This document shows positions 37,421 to 49,445 of a stretch of DNA of 64,000 nucleotides, in pieces. How positions within the stretch are numbered: position 1 is the stretch's first letter; each line of letters begins with the position of its first letter. The translations under genes were made by a program, and so were the position numbers. Source of the stretch: Capitulum mitella (Eukaryota > Arthropoda > Thecostraca > Pollicipedomorpha > Pollicipedidae); NCBI GenBank assembly GCA_030062745.1, contig CP099839.1, forward strand, positions 11,490,802-11,554,801, given 5' to 3'. The notes under the pieces were generated by a model. That model was not told the DNA's origin. It saw only the letters and a program-made list of their open reading frames with translations, and did not search any database.

Positions 37421-38806
37421 TACATGGTGTTCCAAAAGTAAGAGTACCCAAAAAAAGAGTTATAGCCAATATGCTTTTACTGGAAAATGCTCAAAATTTG
37501 GCCATTGGTGGTCATAACCATTCCAGATCACGAGGTGAAGTTATGCTTGCATTTGTCTGCCCATTTCTCTATTATCAGACTTCACATGATATGCTCTTGG
37601 CGAGAGCCACGTCGCTGCCTGCAGATTTGGAGGCGATGTACGAAGTGGTCGATTACCCGGCCATGCTCTGTTGTGGAGATGGGTCTGATGTGGGCACGTA
37701 TTTCTGTTTTCAGTTCTGTGGTGGTCTGTGGATTTTTCCGGTATATGTTGTCTTTGCAATAGCCCCACAGGTAGAAGTCGAGTGAACTTAGATCAGGGGA
37801 GTGAGGAGCTCACTCGACTTCAGTTTTTAGGAAAATGACACGCTACCCAAAGTGGGATGACAACCACTGTTTTGTGATTTCTGCCGTGTGTGGTGTTGCT
37901 CTGTCCTACCGGAACCGTTCTTCCTCTCTCGTTACATCTGACTTTCTTCCCAATGCTGTCCAAAACTTCATTAGGACACCATCGCGTACTGTTGACTGTC
38001 GCATGTTCTCCATTCTCAGTTTCAAACCAAAAAGGTCCAGTATATGCTTAGCTTTTCCAAGGCAATCCACTCAATCACTTCATTAGAATGCAGCAGTTTC
38101 TCGATGACTATTGCAGGATGTTCGCTCCCCCAGAAAATGCTGTTCCTCCTGTTGATGCATTCGCTTAGATGAAAGTGGGCTGCATTTGAAAACCATACGT
38201 GGTTCAGGAACTCTGGGTCCTCCGCAATCTTCTGTAAAAGCAAGTCACACATAATGACGCGCTTCGTCTTGTCCATCTCTGTCAGTGGCCGGGAAACTTG
38301 TACGTGATACGGGTACAACTTTAGTTCGCCTCTCACAGTTCTGTACAGTGGAGAGGCCGTCATACTCAGTTCCTGAGGCTTGCGTTACAGTGACTTTCGT
38401 GGATCTCTCAACATCGCCTGGACGACAGTCTCCAAGCTTTCTTGAGTTCTCACGGAACGACCAGTCTTCTTCAGATTATGAACTTTACCGTTGATCTACA
38501 CTTTTTTGACAATGTTCAGTATCCCGGTTTTACTCGGAGCGTTTATGTGGAACTTCGATCAAAACTTGAGTTAATGAGTGCGACTTTGTTTGGAGGTAGG
38601 TCTCCACATCACAACTACCTATGCTTATGGGACCAGTGCATGTTAGAATTGCTAGTCTGGAACAAATTATGTTATTCATCCGTGAGGAGCACTGACCATA
38701 AAAAAGTTTTTTTCTTTGTGTGTTGGGGTTTTCACGTGTACACGCGCCACGCGGCCTTTTTTGTTTAATATTTTTTGGATACTCTTACTTTTGGGATACT
38801 GTTGTA
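37421..38806 (-). pseudogene. Tc1/mariner-superfamily transposon with dead transposase
   Basis: Seen on the minus strand: DPEFLNHVWFSNAAHFHL and NRRNSIFWGSEHPA (38022-38363 frame), which match the first catalytic block of DDE_3-type transposases of arthropods (usual form FSDEAHFHL...N.QN...W). Further on, in other frames, come PHSPDLSSLDFYLWGY and YRKNPQTTTELKTEIR, the third-Asp block and C-terminal region. The frame is broken several times, the first catalytic Asp is Asn (38184-38186) and a stop (37810-37812) lies just before PHSPD. The ends carry imperfect inverted repeats sharing CCAAAAGTAAGAGTA, each bounded by TA (37421-37422, 38805-38806), as expected for TA target duplication. Length about 1.38 kb, normal for the family. 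An old, inactive copy. Confidence 0.82.
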
Positions 38807-40121
38807 TTCAGGATATTTACTGCAGCCCATGCGGCATGCATATACTCCTACCTTTGCGCGTTTTTTTTACCTGGTATCCGACTCCCAATCCGACCCCGGC
38901 CTGTCCACTGAGGTGATCTGCATCGTCAAACCAACGCCCACTCAGCTAAGCTCACTTACAGCATTAAAGCCAACAATAAACTCGTTACTTATGGAGCGTT
39001 GTAAAATGGGATCGTCATTAACTCTGGGCAAGGAAAGGAAATAAATCAACCAGCCGAATGCGGTTATGCAAAATTTGTTCAAGTCGCATAAAAAACCAGC
39101 AGATCTGTTCACGCTGTAATAACCCCGAGCCCAAGGTGCAGGTGTATCTGAATGCATGTGAGTCTCGAAACGGTAAATTGACGCGTTGAAGTATCTTCGA
39201 AAAGGTGTTATGTCGCTATCATTGACTACCACAACTTTTGTGATGCAAAATCACAACAGCATGAAAAGCCCAAACATGAGATAACGTAAAAACGCCCATG
39301 TAACAACCTGAAAAATTATCATTAACGGAATTCTCTTGTTGCAGTGCACTCCAATGAGATGCGTTCCGTATGGTTTCACATGATCATAATGAGCTTCTCA
39401 CTGTGTTACCTCGTGGCACTCATTTATAACACCCTCGTGCGACTTCCGCCCTCGGGCGCCGCAGTCCCCCCCCCAACGCCCTCCCCCTGAGCCACGTGTC
39501 GTCAGCGCTCGGTCGGCAGCGGCGCTAATGACCGAGCCAACACGCTGGAAAGTCAGCCGGAGTCGCGCGCCGGCCGCCGGCGTTGGCGCCTCGCCGTCGG
39601 TGTCGGCAGACTGACGGCCGCACCGGGCTGCGCACCGGCAGATTGATGAGGCGGCAGCCGTATCAACGGCCCCGGCCTGTGTGTGGGCCGATTTCGGCGC
39701 GGTCATGAGGAGTGCCGGTGCACCCGCAGCACGTGTGCAGCTCATTTACATCACTCTGGGCCCACGGAGACTGGTACAGGCGGTCTGAACAAGACGAAAA
39801 AGAAATGAGCTAAAATCGTGTGCTTTCGGACTTGTCTGTCATATATGTGGCTTCAGTCGTTGGCTTGCATGATTTTCTGTTCATGGAGAAAGCACCACTG
39901 TAAAGGTTTTGTTCAGTTTTGATGCATTCTAGGGTGGAGTTTGACATTCTACTTGTCTGTGTCCGTCATGACTGCTTCGGCTCTTAGGCAAGTGTACCTC
40001 TAAAGAGATGGAGGGGCGCAAGATCTCTTTCTTTCTTATTTTAAAACGGCAAACCGCCAGCTAGGTGGTGATCAGGAGGGTAACTATCACCAGTGCAACC
40101 AGCAACCTTCTTCCTTTTAAA
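38807..40121. other. No gene; a CpG-rich patch at 39450-39700
   Basis: The GC-rich patch holds a 115-residue minus ORF without domain. The rest is AT-rich. Confidence 0.5.
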
Positions 40122-41328
40122 CCCTATTCCCGGCAGGGGGGGGGGGGCTGAATCCACCCCCCCTCGGGTTTTTTGCTTGCCAATTCCAGGCTTTTAAACG
40201 CAGCTTCACGAAACTTAGTGACTTTTCCTAGCTATTTTGTCTACGCGCTGTGACAAAATTTCACAATTCTGCTCTGCTCAGAAGCGGAGCCAGGCAACGT
40301 TTTTAGGAGGCACCTCAGGTCATTTTTGGCCATGTTGAGGATAAAAGGAAAATGTCTGCCAAAAAGAGAGTTTTTAAGATAGAACTTAAAACTTTATATG
40401 AATGTATAGCTCAATAGTTGGGCAATGTGCAGATGTAATTTTGTTTATCTGAAGTCATTTTGCAAGGTCAGGTCAAGGTCAAAAGTCAATTTTTTTTTGC
40501 AATAATTTCGGCGTCGTTTTTTCAAATGCCAAACCCGGAATATATATATGACGTAGAAGGGTGCCCTCTACTTGTGTACCAAGTTTCAGCTTGATATCAG
40601 GTCGGGTCACGGAGCTATGACCTAAAATGTCAGTGCGCGTACCCTATATCGCAATAGCCATAAAATGAAATTTTTGGAATAGAGTGAATTCAAATGATTG
40701 AAAACGTTTACAGATAATATTAAATGCACACAAGATCATTCCAAGTGACCCAAGGTCACTGGAGTTCATTTAAGGTCAAAGGTCACAAGTTGATCTGAAG
40801 AACGTGTGACAATGACAGTTCCCCTTTTTCGTGTCCCTGGCACCGCCTATGCTAACATTATACAAACATTGTAACGTGATTTTTACTTCTTTAGCATAGC
40901 GTGACTAGCAGAAGCCAAAAAAGTGTTTTTACCTTTTTTGTTCATTCAGTTATTAGAAAACTAATCCTCCTATTTTTGAAACCCTGTGAACGCCCATGAA
41001 TTTTCTCAAAATTTCAGATTTATGGACCCATGGTGAAAGTCCTATTCATAATCTTTCGATTCATGCCAGTTTCATTGAAATCGGTCAATAAACAACGGAG
41101 TTATAAGAAGTCCAAAAGTACCCCCTATTTTGACATTTTTGCCCCCCTGCATCCACAAATTTCAAAATTTTTGAAATTGCTTTTTATAAAAGTGTAGTTC
41201 ACGTCACGGCAAATCGATTGCCATTTGTTGCAATGAAATCGGACGAGTAGTTCTCGATATCTCAGGGGGGCTGAATCCGCCCCCCCTGCCGGGAATCGAC
41301 CATACCGTGTAGCCCTCCGGGAATAGGG
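40122..41328 (+). mobile_element. F1 copy C
   Basis: Same termini and body as copy A, + orientation, with more substitutions (for example in the region after GACTTTTCCTAGCTATT) and a shortened right G-run. The right flank is TTAA (41329-41332). The left flank reads TTAAA before CCC, so one A is extra or the site was altered. The DR1 is intact at 40773-40785. Confidence 0.85.
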
Positions 41329-41332
41329 TTAA

Positions 41333-42403
41333 ATCCTGGGCTTTCGCCTGTCAAAGTCTTTTATTGAGTACGCTGTGCGATGAGTCGGTAGATTTTACCC
41401 TGAAAATTCCAGTCAACGACGCAGAGAAAAATGCGGACCATGTTGACTTTCTTACCCATCTTATCACGAAGAAACCAAAATCATCAAGAATATCCTTCTT
41501 CGACCAGTAGTGGAAATGCCTAACGGCAGGCAGCGCGAGGAAATATCAATAATTTCGCAACGAGGCTTTGGTAGTTTCAACCATGATCTACACGCTGTCT
41601 GCCACAAGCTGGCGAAGGAATTTAATGAACTTCGGAAGAGACAAATCACGATCTAATCGGAGGTAAGGGCCGACGATAACTCAACCGCAAGTACTCTAAG
41701 TCGGAGAGCGAGAAATTGTTTCCGTGCGGTTAAGCGTTCCAGTCTCCCGTTGGAACTGGGCAGACCTTTTCAGTAAGAGTTTTTTTCCGTCGGTGGTTAC
41801 GACTGAACGTGAGCCCACGTGGGAGATGGGAAAACATCCATTATAGTCTGACCGTCCCTCACACGAACGTGCAAAGTAATTACCCTTCAGTCGCATCACT
41901 GGAAACTCCTCGCATTTCCCCAATACGGCTTTGCAGGAAATGTCTTGATATTACGCGCAATGTGGCAGTGCACCATCTGAAAGCACTTCTGTTAGGCAGC
42001 TATTGCAACCAGTGTGCATTCACGAGAGTAAGCGACTGATCTCGCTGACCTCATGTTTTCAAATCGTCAGCACCGTTTAGCTGAATCTTACGTTTGATAT
42101 TTATTGCATCTGATGAAATCCTCATGAATATGAATTATATCTTTGCGTCGTTGTTATCATGTCCTCATTCTGGCATGAAAGAGATAAAATGGAATGTAAT
42201 GTTCTGGAAGTTGATTTACAGCTGCATGATAACCTGAATCTGTGTGTCCCTGACAATAAATTACTGTCCGTTTGCTTTTGATGTATCTTCGTGTCCACGG
42301 TGCCAGTCCTGCAGAAGACAGGACAAGATGAGGCAGACATTGGGGCATATATGGCCTGATGCAAATTTGGTCATGCAAAAGAATCTTCTTTGATGAAATA
42401 TAT
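41333..42403. other. No gene recognised
   Basis: AT-rich, short ORFs only, between F1 copy C and the 714-bp element. Confidence 0.5.
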
Positions 42404-42405
42404 TA

Positions 42406-43119
42406 AGCGCGTTTATACGGGCATTTGGAAAGCTGCCAGATTCCCGGCCAGGTTGGCCGGATTGACCAGCTTTAAAATAAATGCTGATCTAAATTATAAT
42501 TAGTTCTGGAAGGGAGTGTTTTAACATCGTGGGACAAAATGAATGGATTCCAATGCGAATAAGCCTGAAATAAAAGGAGGCGAAACCTTGGCTTTTTGTA
42601 CTACATGCCATGCGTAGTAATTTCCTCACGTGTTCTGCGTTTTTTTTTTGGTAGCTTCTGGCCAGCCTGGCCGCGTCTCGCCAGTGCGGCCGCTAGCCAA
42701 ATCCAGTGGTTCACAAAGGCTATGTATCTTGACAAGGCTGAAAGGTTTTACAACGAAGGCGCTGATTGGTCGAAGGCTGGTAAGCTGGAAGCGCAAGAAG
42801 AGTGGCGAGGGAGCGGAAAATTCCTTCACTGGTTGTGCACGCGGTCCTTGCTTAAGATCGTACCGTCTGTGTTTGTAGCGATTTGTGATTTTCAAAACCT
42901 AAAGAAGGTAAGCGGGTTGGTATAAGGATTTAGTTAGCTGTAATTTCATGCAAACCAGCAAAGGTCGCAGTGGTGTTTAAACTGCCATGTCTAACAACAA
43001 GTGAAGGGAATGTGAAGGAAACCCAGAACCTCGCGGATGCTTAAACTGGCCAGAAAGGTGCACCCTGGCCAATCTGACCGGGAATCTGGCAACTTTTCAA
43101 ATGGCCGTATAAACGCGCC
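42406..43119. mobile_element. 714-bp element with long terminal inverted repeats
   Basis: The left end AGCGCGTTTATACGGGC and right end GGCCGTATAAACGCGCC are inverted copies. The match continues inward through CCAGATTCCCGGCCAGG and its counterpart for roughly 55-65 bp with a few mismatches. TA borders both sides (42404-42405, 43120-43121). The interior has no transposase; its longest ORFs show no known domain. It is a MITE-like non-autonomous DNA element of unassigned superfamily. Confidence 0.75.
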
Positions 43120-43121
43120 TA

Positions 43122-44666
43122 TTGTGAATGGGCTTGTGTGCGTATTGCAGTCATCTTACAGTTCTCGCGATGGACATTTGTTTCGGAGGCGCGTAGTAAA
43201 TTTCCCATAATGCAAGATTATGGCTTAACGTCGAGAAGAGAATGCAATTTTTGCACTTCATTCAAAGGTCGTAACCACAGGTAACCATCCAAACCTTTAA
43301 TATAGTGAGACTACGGGAATGTGTTATTTGCACGCCCGGCTTCCAGTGGCCAACCCACTACGAAAAAACTCAAAACATGCGGATCACAGACGTTTAGACG
43401 TCGTGTTTTCCGGATGTCTCTTGTCTGGAATCGCTCAGCTTTTGTGTTGTTTCCTACTTTGGTCTGTTGGGAATAGACAATGGTACCGTCTGAAACGCAC
43501 AATACGTTGAAAAAGTTCCGAGCACTTCCCCAGCGGTGACGAGCTGCACATTGTTCACAGAGTTTCAGGCTTTTCTTCCAAGTGGAGAACTATCACCACT
43601 ACGTAAACAATTTGAATTCACTGTCAGCTAGCCAGGGAAAACACGCTTTTATGAAACTCACAATAATTTATGGGGCTTCCAGCAGAATTGTGTGCTATTC
43701 TCTGAAAATGGTATTGTTTGCCTGGCATCTTTACGTCCAAGCTTCGTTTTATGAGAACGTGATGGGACAGAGAGCAAAATGCACGATTGTCTGGCCGGAA
43801 AATACGTGGTTAGTGATAAAAGACACATTTTATCGCAGTTCAGTGACTCATTATGTAATGAGTAGCTAGTAGTGAGTATAAGTAACTATAGGCGTGCACC
43901 TAGCAAACAAGCATATATTTCTTACGCAGTGTTTTCCTCGATATTCGCCTTTGTTCGTGACTTTGACCGTACCCAGCACTTAGAGCGGTCGATATATGTT
44001 AGGAGCGGCAGATGCGGATCTGGTCCACGGCCGGCATTCTCCTCACCTGGCCCATTCCCGCGACAGACCGCGAATACACCTCATCCGGTTCGTTAGCACG
44101 TGTACCGGAGCCGGCCCCGCCTGACCGGCTCCGGACAAGACGGACTGGCGCCACCCCGTACTCCCCATCGTCCATACGGAGTCATCGACCAACGCCTGAC
44201 CTGCCCCCGCCCCCTCCCCTTCTCCGCGGCCGACGGCGGCAGCAGGCGCCGACGTCGGCGGCCGGGAGGGCCTTCACGGAGAGTCGATAGGATGGAGGTC
44301 TCCCGGACCGGCCGACGGGCGCTGCAGAAGGGCACGGGACTCGCACGGGCAGGGACGGACGGGCAGGGCCACGTGGCTCGCAGAGAGGCCCGTGAGAGAG
44401 GTGGTGAGGTGACTGAGACATTACAGAGCCTTGTCTGAAGCCGGTGGTCCCTTGTCTGCAGCGCGGCGTCAGTCGTGGACCTGTGTCGTGGATCCGACGC
44501 CATGTCATGATTGGGAGAATGCCGAGTTCATCCGACGGCACGTCCGGTTTGCGGCGTCAGTTTCATCCGTCAAAACCAACCGAGGAACTGGACACAAAAC
44601 CACCACGGCCACCTGTACGGCGTCAAACCCACATTTGGCGCCTAGGACACTTCAAATCAAAATTGC
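43122..44666. other. No gene; CpG-rich patch at 44030-44360
   Basis: AT-rich, then a GC-rich patch with overlapping ORFs on both strands, then the retrotransposon fragment. The last 100 bases (WRLGHFKSKLPTSR) may be a frameshifted part of that element. Confidence 0.5.
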
Positions 44667-44966
44667 CGACGTCAAGAAGTCGTCCTCACCAGACTTAGAA
44701 CGGGTCGCACAAAATACACCCAACCAATCTTGGAGGACGGCTCTCACCAAGTTTCACAATGTAACAGCTGCACCATACCACTTAACGTTAGTCACCTCCT
44801 GCTAGAATGTAGGGATTTTGAAACACAAAGACGGCCCATTAAGGCCTTCTGCCAACAAAAGAAAATTCAGCTCACCCTGAGCTCCCTCCTGGGTAACCAG
44901 CACCCAGACCTGCTGCAACTACTATTCAGATATCTAAATGACACACACCTAGCAGGAGAACTCTAA
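44667..44966 (+). pseudogene. 3' fragment of a non-LTR retrotransposon (C-terminal zinc knuckle)
   Basis: The frame at 44667 reads RRQEVVLTRLRTGRT, then CNSCTIPLNVSHLLLEC from 44760, then RDFETQRRPIKAF, ending in LAGEL and TAA at 44964-44966. LTRLR.G.T followed by a C-x2-C-x7-H-x4-C knuckle and HLLLEC is the standard C-terminus of ORF2 in jockey/I-type non-LTR elements, after the reverse transcriptase. No RT motif is visible upstream, and a TAG at about 44643 closes this frame. WRLGHFKSKLPTSR in another frame just upstream suggests a frameshift. A 5'-truncated dead copy; its 3' UTR may run to about 45300. Confidence 0.75.
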
Positions 44967-45654
44967 CACAACATGTGCCCGACAACAAACAGTACCACAC
45001 ACTACCAGTATCGGTGACCTGCCTCACGAGAACTTGGCCAGGATCGCGCATTTTATTTATTGGTCAATCTGTCCCGGGCCCCGCCGCGCGCACAGAGGCA
45101 GCTGTGGGGACCGCGCGACCTGCCCGCTCAAGCCACCAACAGGCAGCACCGTTGCACTACACGACATACCCACTACACAGCACTGCAAATCCTCCTCACT
45201 CCTTCCTTTCTTCCGCAACACCCGGCGTGATAGGGTGAGCACTTAGCCAGCGTGAGAGGCGGTGTGGGCAAACTCCTCCTAGCCTGCACGATAAAGACTC
45301 CTCGGTGCTTTTCGTGAGGAGAAGGCCATGTGCCGGCACCTTGGCAAAACCAAACGTAAAACATAACCTAAATTTCTTATTTTTCAGGAGGGCTAAAAGT
45401 AACGTAACTGACAGTAGTAGAGGCGACGACTCCCTTCCTGTTTCCTCTGCGCTTCTTGCCTCCGCTTCACGGAGGTCCTACACCATGTCGATATTATAAG
45501 CGGCATCTAAATTTCGCTCACATGCATACAACCGAACGTAAAAACGCATTTGTATCCACCACTCTTTCACCCTATAACGTTAAATGAAACACTTACGCTA
45601 TTTTTAAAATCGCCACATACACTCTGACGTAACGTAGCTCACACAGACTTTACA

Positions 45655-46005
45655 GGCGGCACATAATGACCAATAGGTCGAGGCACGCCTCTAAACCCCA
45701 TATCAACCGGGCAGCGGAGTTCGGTGCATGGCAGGCACTGGATTGGCATTCTCGGGCAGCTGTATTTGACTCGACACGGAAGGGTTAGCCGATCATGGGC
45801 GGCCATGTTGTGGGGCTGCACGGCACGAAAAGGCCCTCTGGTGCCAGCCGGTGTGGTGCCGGGAGTAAACTTATCCCATATCCTTACTCCGGGGGAAACT
45901 TTGCATGGCGGGTTCAGAATCCAAGCAATAAGCTCGCTCTCTGAGCTCGATCTCAACGGTATCCATTTCATCAGCTGAAATTAAACCTACACATATAAAT
46001 AAACA
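45655..46005 (+). repeat. tRNA-derived SINE, copy 4 (plus orientation)
   Basis: Carries the same order as the other copies: GGTGCATGGCAGGCACTGGATT (partial head and B-box region), then GCTGTATTTGACTCGACACGG, GGCGGCCATGTTGTGG, and a tail near 45982-46005 rich in AAATAAACAAA. The A box is not recognisable. An older copy. Confidence 0.65.
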
Positions 46006-46019
46006 AACCAGGAGGCTGG

Positions 46020-46480
46020 TGTTCGGCACTGGACGGTCGGTGGCGGCCTTTGGCCAAAGTTTGCCACCTGGCGACCGGCGACCGGCGGCAGGCCGGCGAC
46101 CGGCGCCGAGCCGCGGCGACCACGCTCGAGAGGCGGCGCGCTCCGGCGGCCTCGTCCCCAGTGATCAATACCAGATGAAATATGAACCGGCGCGGCGGCC
46201 CACCTGAGCCGCGGCTCTAATTCGGGGCCGCCTCCCGGGCGGGCTCCCATTAACGAGGAGACGGACCCGGCCAGACTGGGCCGACCACCGGCCAGCTGGC
46301 CGGCCAGTCCGCCGGCCAGCCGGCGGCCGCCGGACCGCGGGAACGGCCGCCGGCCGGCCGACTGGACCCGACTGAGGACGACTGAAGGCCGTGTGGGAGC
46401 GCCTGACGGATGACTGAGACCGACTGAGGAATACCGAGACCGATCGAAGACTGACTGGGGTTGGAGTGAGGTTTTGTAGG
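46020..46480. other. CpG-rich patch with GACTGA repeats
   Basis: GGCCGGCC-rich up to 46370, then a degenerate GAC(T/C)GA repeat to 46460. A 203-residue minus ORF (45987-46598) has no domain. Confidence 0.55.
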
Positions 46481-46809
46481 CGGCTGGAACCCCAGTCTCA
46501 GACCAGGTGATGGTAAACGTGGGTGCATTGTGGTAAATTGCTTGCCGGAATTTGATGAGCTCCAGAGGCAAATGAACGCTTGAGATTTGAGAGAACATTG
46601 CAATGTGTTTGTATTTTTTGCCCGTTTAGCCAGCATATTAAAATTATATGGAGCTTTCAAGTCAACAGCAAAATGACATCGGAAAAGACTGCGTTGGTAA
46701 TGCGTTTCATTTTCGGTTGAAGAAGGCTAACTACGTAACAATCGCTGGTAGGACAGCAGGGGAGATAAATTAAGCAAATTATTGTCATTTGCTACATTCA
46801 TTGGTTTAA

Positions 46810-48021
46810 CCCTATTCCCGGCAGGGGGGGGGGCGGAATCCGCCCCCCCTCGGGTTTTTTGCTTGCCAATTCCAGGCTTTTTGACGCAGCTTCACGAAAC
46901 TTGGTGACTTTTCCTAGCTATTCCTTCTACGCGCCGTGACAAAATTTCGAAATTCTATTTTGCTTAGGGGCGGAGCCAGGCAACGTTTTTGGGAGGCACC
47001 TCAGGTCATTTTTGGCCATGTTGAGGGTAAAAGGAAAATGTCTGCCAAAAACAGAGTTTTTAAGATAGCACTTAAAACTTTATATGAATATATAGCTAAA
47101 TAGTTGGGTAATGTGCATATGTAATTTTGTTTATCTGAGGTCACTTTACAAGGTCAGGTCAAGGTCAAAAGTCAAAATTTGTTTTTTCGCAATAATTTCG
47201 GCGCCGTTTTTTCAAATGCCAAACCCGGAATATATATGACGTAGAAAGATGCCCTCTACTTGTGTAGCAAGTTTCAGCTTGATATCAGGTCAGGTCACGG
47301 AGCTATGACCTAAAATGTCAGTGCACGTACCCTATATCGCAAAAGCCAAAAAATGAATTTTTTGGAATAGAGTGAATTTAATCGATTAAAAACGTTTAAA
47401 GATAATATTGAATGCACACGACATCATTCCAGGTGACCCCAAGGTCACTGGAGGTCATTTAAGGTCAAAGGTCACAAGTTGATCTGAGAAACGTGTGACC
47501 ATGACAGTTCCCCCTTTTTTATGTCCCTGGCACCGCCTATGCTAACATTATACAAACATTGTAATGCGATTTGTACTTCTTTAGCACAACATGACTAGCA
47601 GAAGCTAAAAAAGTGTTTTGGCCTCTTTTGTTCATTCCGTTATTGGAAAACTAATCCCCCTATTTTTGAAACCCTGTGAACGCCCATGAATTTTCTCAAC
47701 ATTTCAGATTTGCATACCCATGGTAAAAGCCCTATCCATAATCTCTCGATTGATGCTAGTTTCATCGAAATCGGTCCATAAACAACGGAGTTATAAGAAG
47801 TCAAAAAGTACCCCCCATTTTGACATTTTTGCCCCCCTGTATCCACAAATTTCAAAATTTTGAAAATTTCTTTTTATCAAAATGTAGTTCACGTGACGGC
47901 AAATCGATTGCCGTTTGTTGCGATGAAATCGGATAAGTAGTTCTCGAGATCTCAGGGGGGGGCCGAATCCGCCCCCCCCTGCCGGGAATCGGCCATACCG
48001 TCTAGCCCTCCGGGAATAGGG
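46810..48021 (+). mobile_element. F1 copy D
   Basis: Flanked by TTAA at 46806-46809 and 48022-48025, same 12-bp inverted ends and hairpins as copy A. Long stretches match copy A base for base, which suggests recent spread or exchange. The DR1 is at 47462-47474. It lies 3.5 kb upstream of the nAChR first exon at 51558. Confidence 0.87.
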
Positions 48022-48025
48022 TTAA

Positions 48026-49441
48026 GCATGCACCCTGCTCCGGAAACCTGATGGTGGCTTGCAGCACCAAGGATCCCAGTTGTAAGGGTTAAAGCTATTA
48101 GACCAGGGAAGAAGTCGACGGTGTTAACGATAATGTCCTGCAGTCTCTGACCACCACTTTTAGTACCAGTGGCGCTTCTTAATGCAGCCTTCTCAAATAA
48201 ATTTGACCAACTGCTTTGGAAACGTCATGAAGAATATAGATATTAGGTAGTAGGCTTTTCCTTCCGGTCTCTTTTTGTGCTTGCGTTTCTTTTTGTTGAC
48301 AGCCGTAACCATACCAGGGACTGGGAATTCTCCATGATGAGGGAGGAGGCCTAAAGTTCGCGATACCTAGAGCCTTTGAAGTGATGTCTTGGTCTATAAT
48401 TATCAGTCCCTCTCGTTCAGGCCCCCTTCATTAATGCATAGGTAGACTGTCCCATTTCTCGGTCACATGTAGTCATTCGTTGCTATCAAATCGAAATTAG
48501 ATATACACTTGAATGCAACTCACTCTCGGTTTATGGAGGGAAGTGTGTTAGAAGGCTTATCAAGGATGAAAACAATATCCTGATTTCAGCTCCGGAAACA
48601 GATCTCGAAATGCAATGTTTGTGATATCTGGGCCCGTAGCCAAATCAGGGGATAACAAAAAAGTGGGCATATAAGTTTTTCAGTTCTCTAATACTCCCCA
48701 GTGAAATGGTGGCAGACGAATTGGAAGTTTGCCCTTTGTAAGTCTGGTAGGCTTTTTGTGTCCGCGTACAAAACAAACCACGGGTTTTACTTCATGAAGT
48801 TATTTTAAATTACGTTATTAAACAAACCACCAGTTTTAATTTGTAAATTTCGTCTAAACTGAATTACGTGCACAAGGAAAATGTTGGCATGTCATTTTCT
48901 GGATGCTCGATCCTTCCCTGGAAAATTGGTGACAGACATTGACATTGCCCGCCGGCGCAGTGCCTGAAACGTTCTATTTCTATCTGATTCGATGATCGAT
49001 TCGAGAGGCTGCTTATCCACGTATGCCAAGACTTCTGACGACTGTAATCTTCTCACATTACGATAGCGCCAGGGGATACAATGTGCCTCTTTTACACCGA
49101 AATAGCATCAAATAAATACTACGATATGGTGACACACGATATAATAGCAATCGCCCCTGTGACCCAATAATTATGCTCCAGGATTAGTTTTGTTCCTTTA
49201 GTGTCCGTACCAAATAGTACTCACTGCCGCACGAGATTCAGTTTCGCTCTTAAACTGCTGCTTGGTTGGTTGACGTCGGTCTACTTGCAGGCAGGAGAGC
49301 GTGGGTTATGCGTTCTCTTGTTGCGGTTCATTTGCGAACCAAACCATCGTGAGGCGGGCATACGATGTGGCGTAACTTGTGCTTCTGGGTATCGTTTGTC
49401 TGCCCATTGAGTTTTTATGACTGATATTCAGCTATGGCTTT
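48026..49441. other. No gene recognised
   Basis: AT-rich spacer between F1 copy D and F2 copy 2. A minus-strand stretch at 48030-48210 stays open for about 65 codons without an ATG; I do not recognise its product. Confidence 0.5.
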
Positions 49442-49445
49442 TTAA

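Noticed and set aside
47640..47855. 71-residue minus-strand ORF shared by F1 copies A and D
   Set aside because: Conserved only because the copies are nearly identical; copy C has a stop in it, and it shows no transposase feature.
48030..48210. Open minus-strand stretch without ATG, hydrophobic
   Set aside because: No recognisable family, no clear splice sites, bounded by an F1 copy; likely chance.
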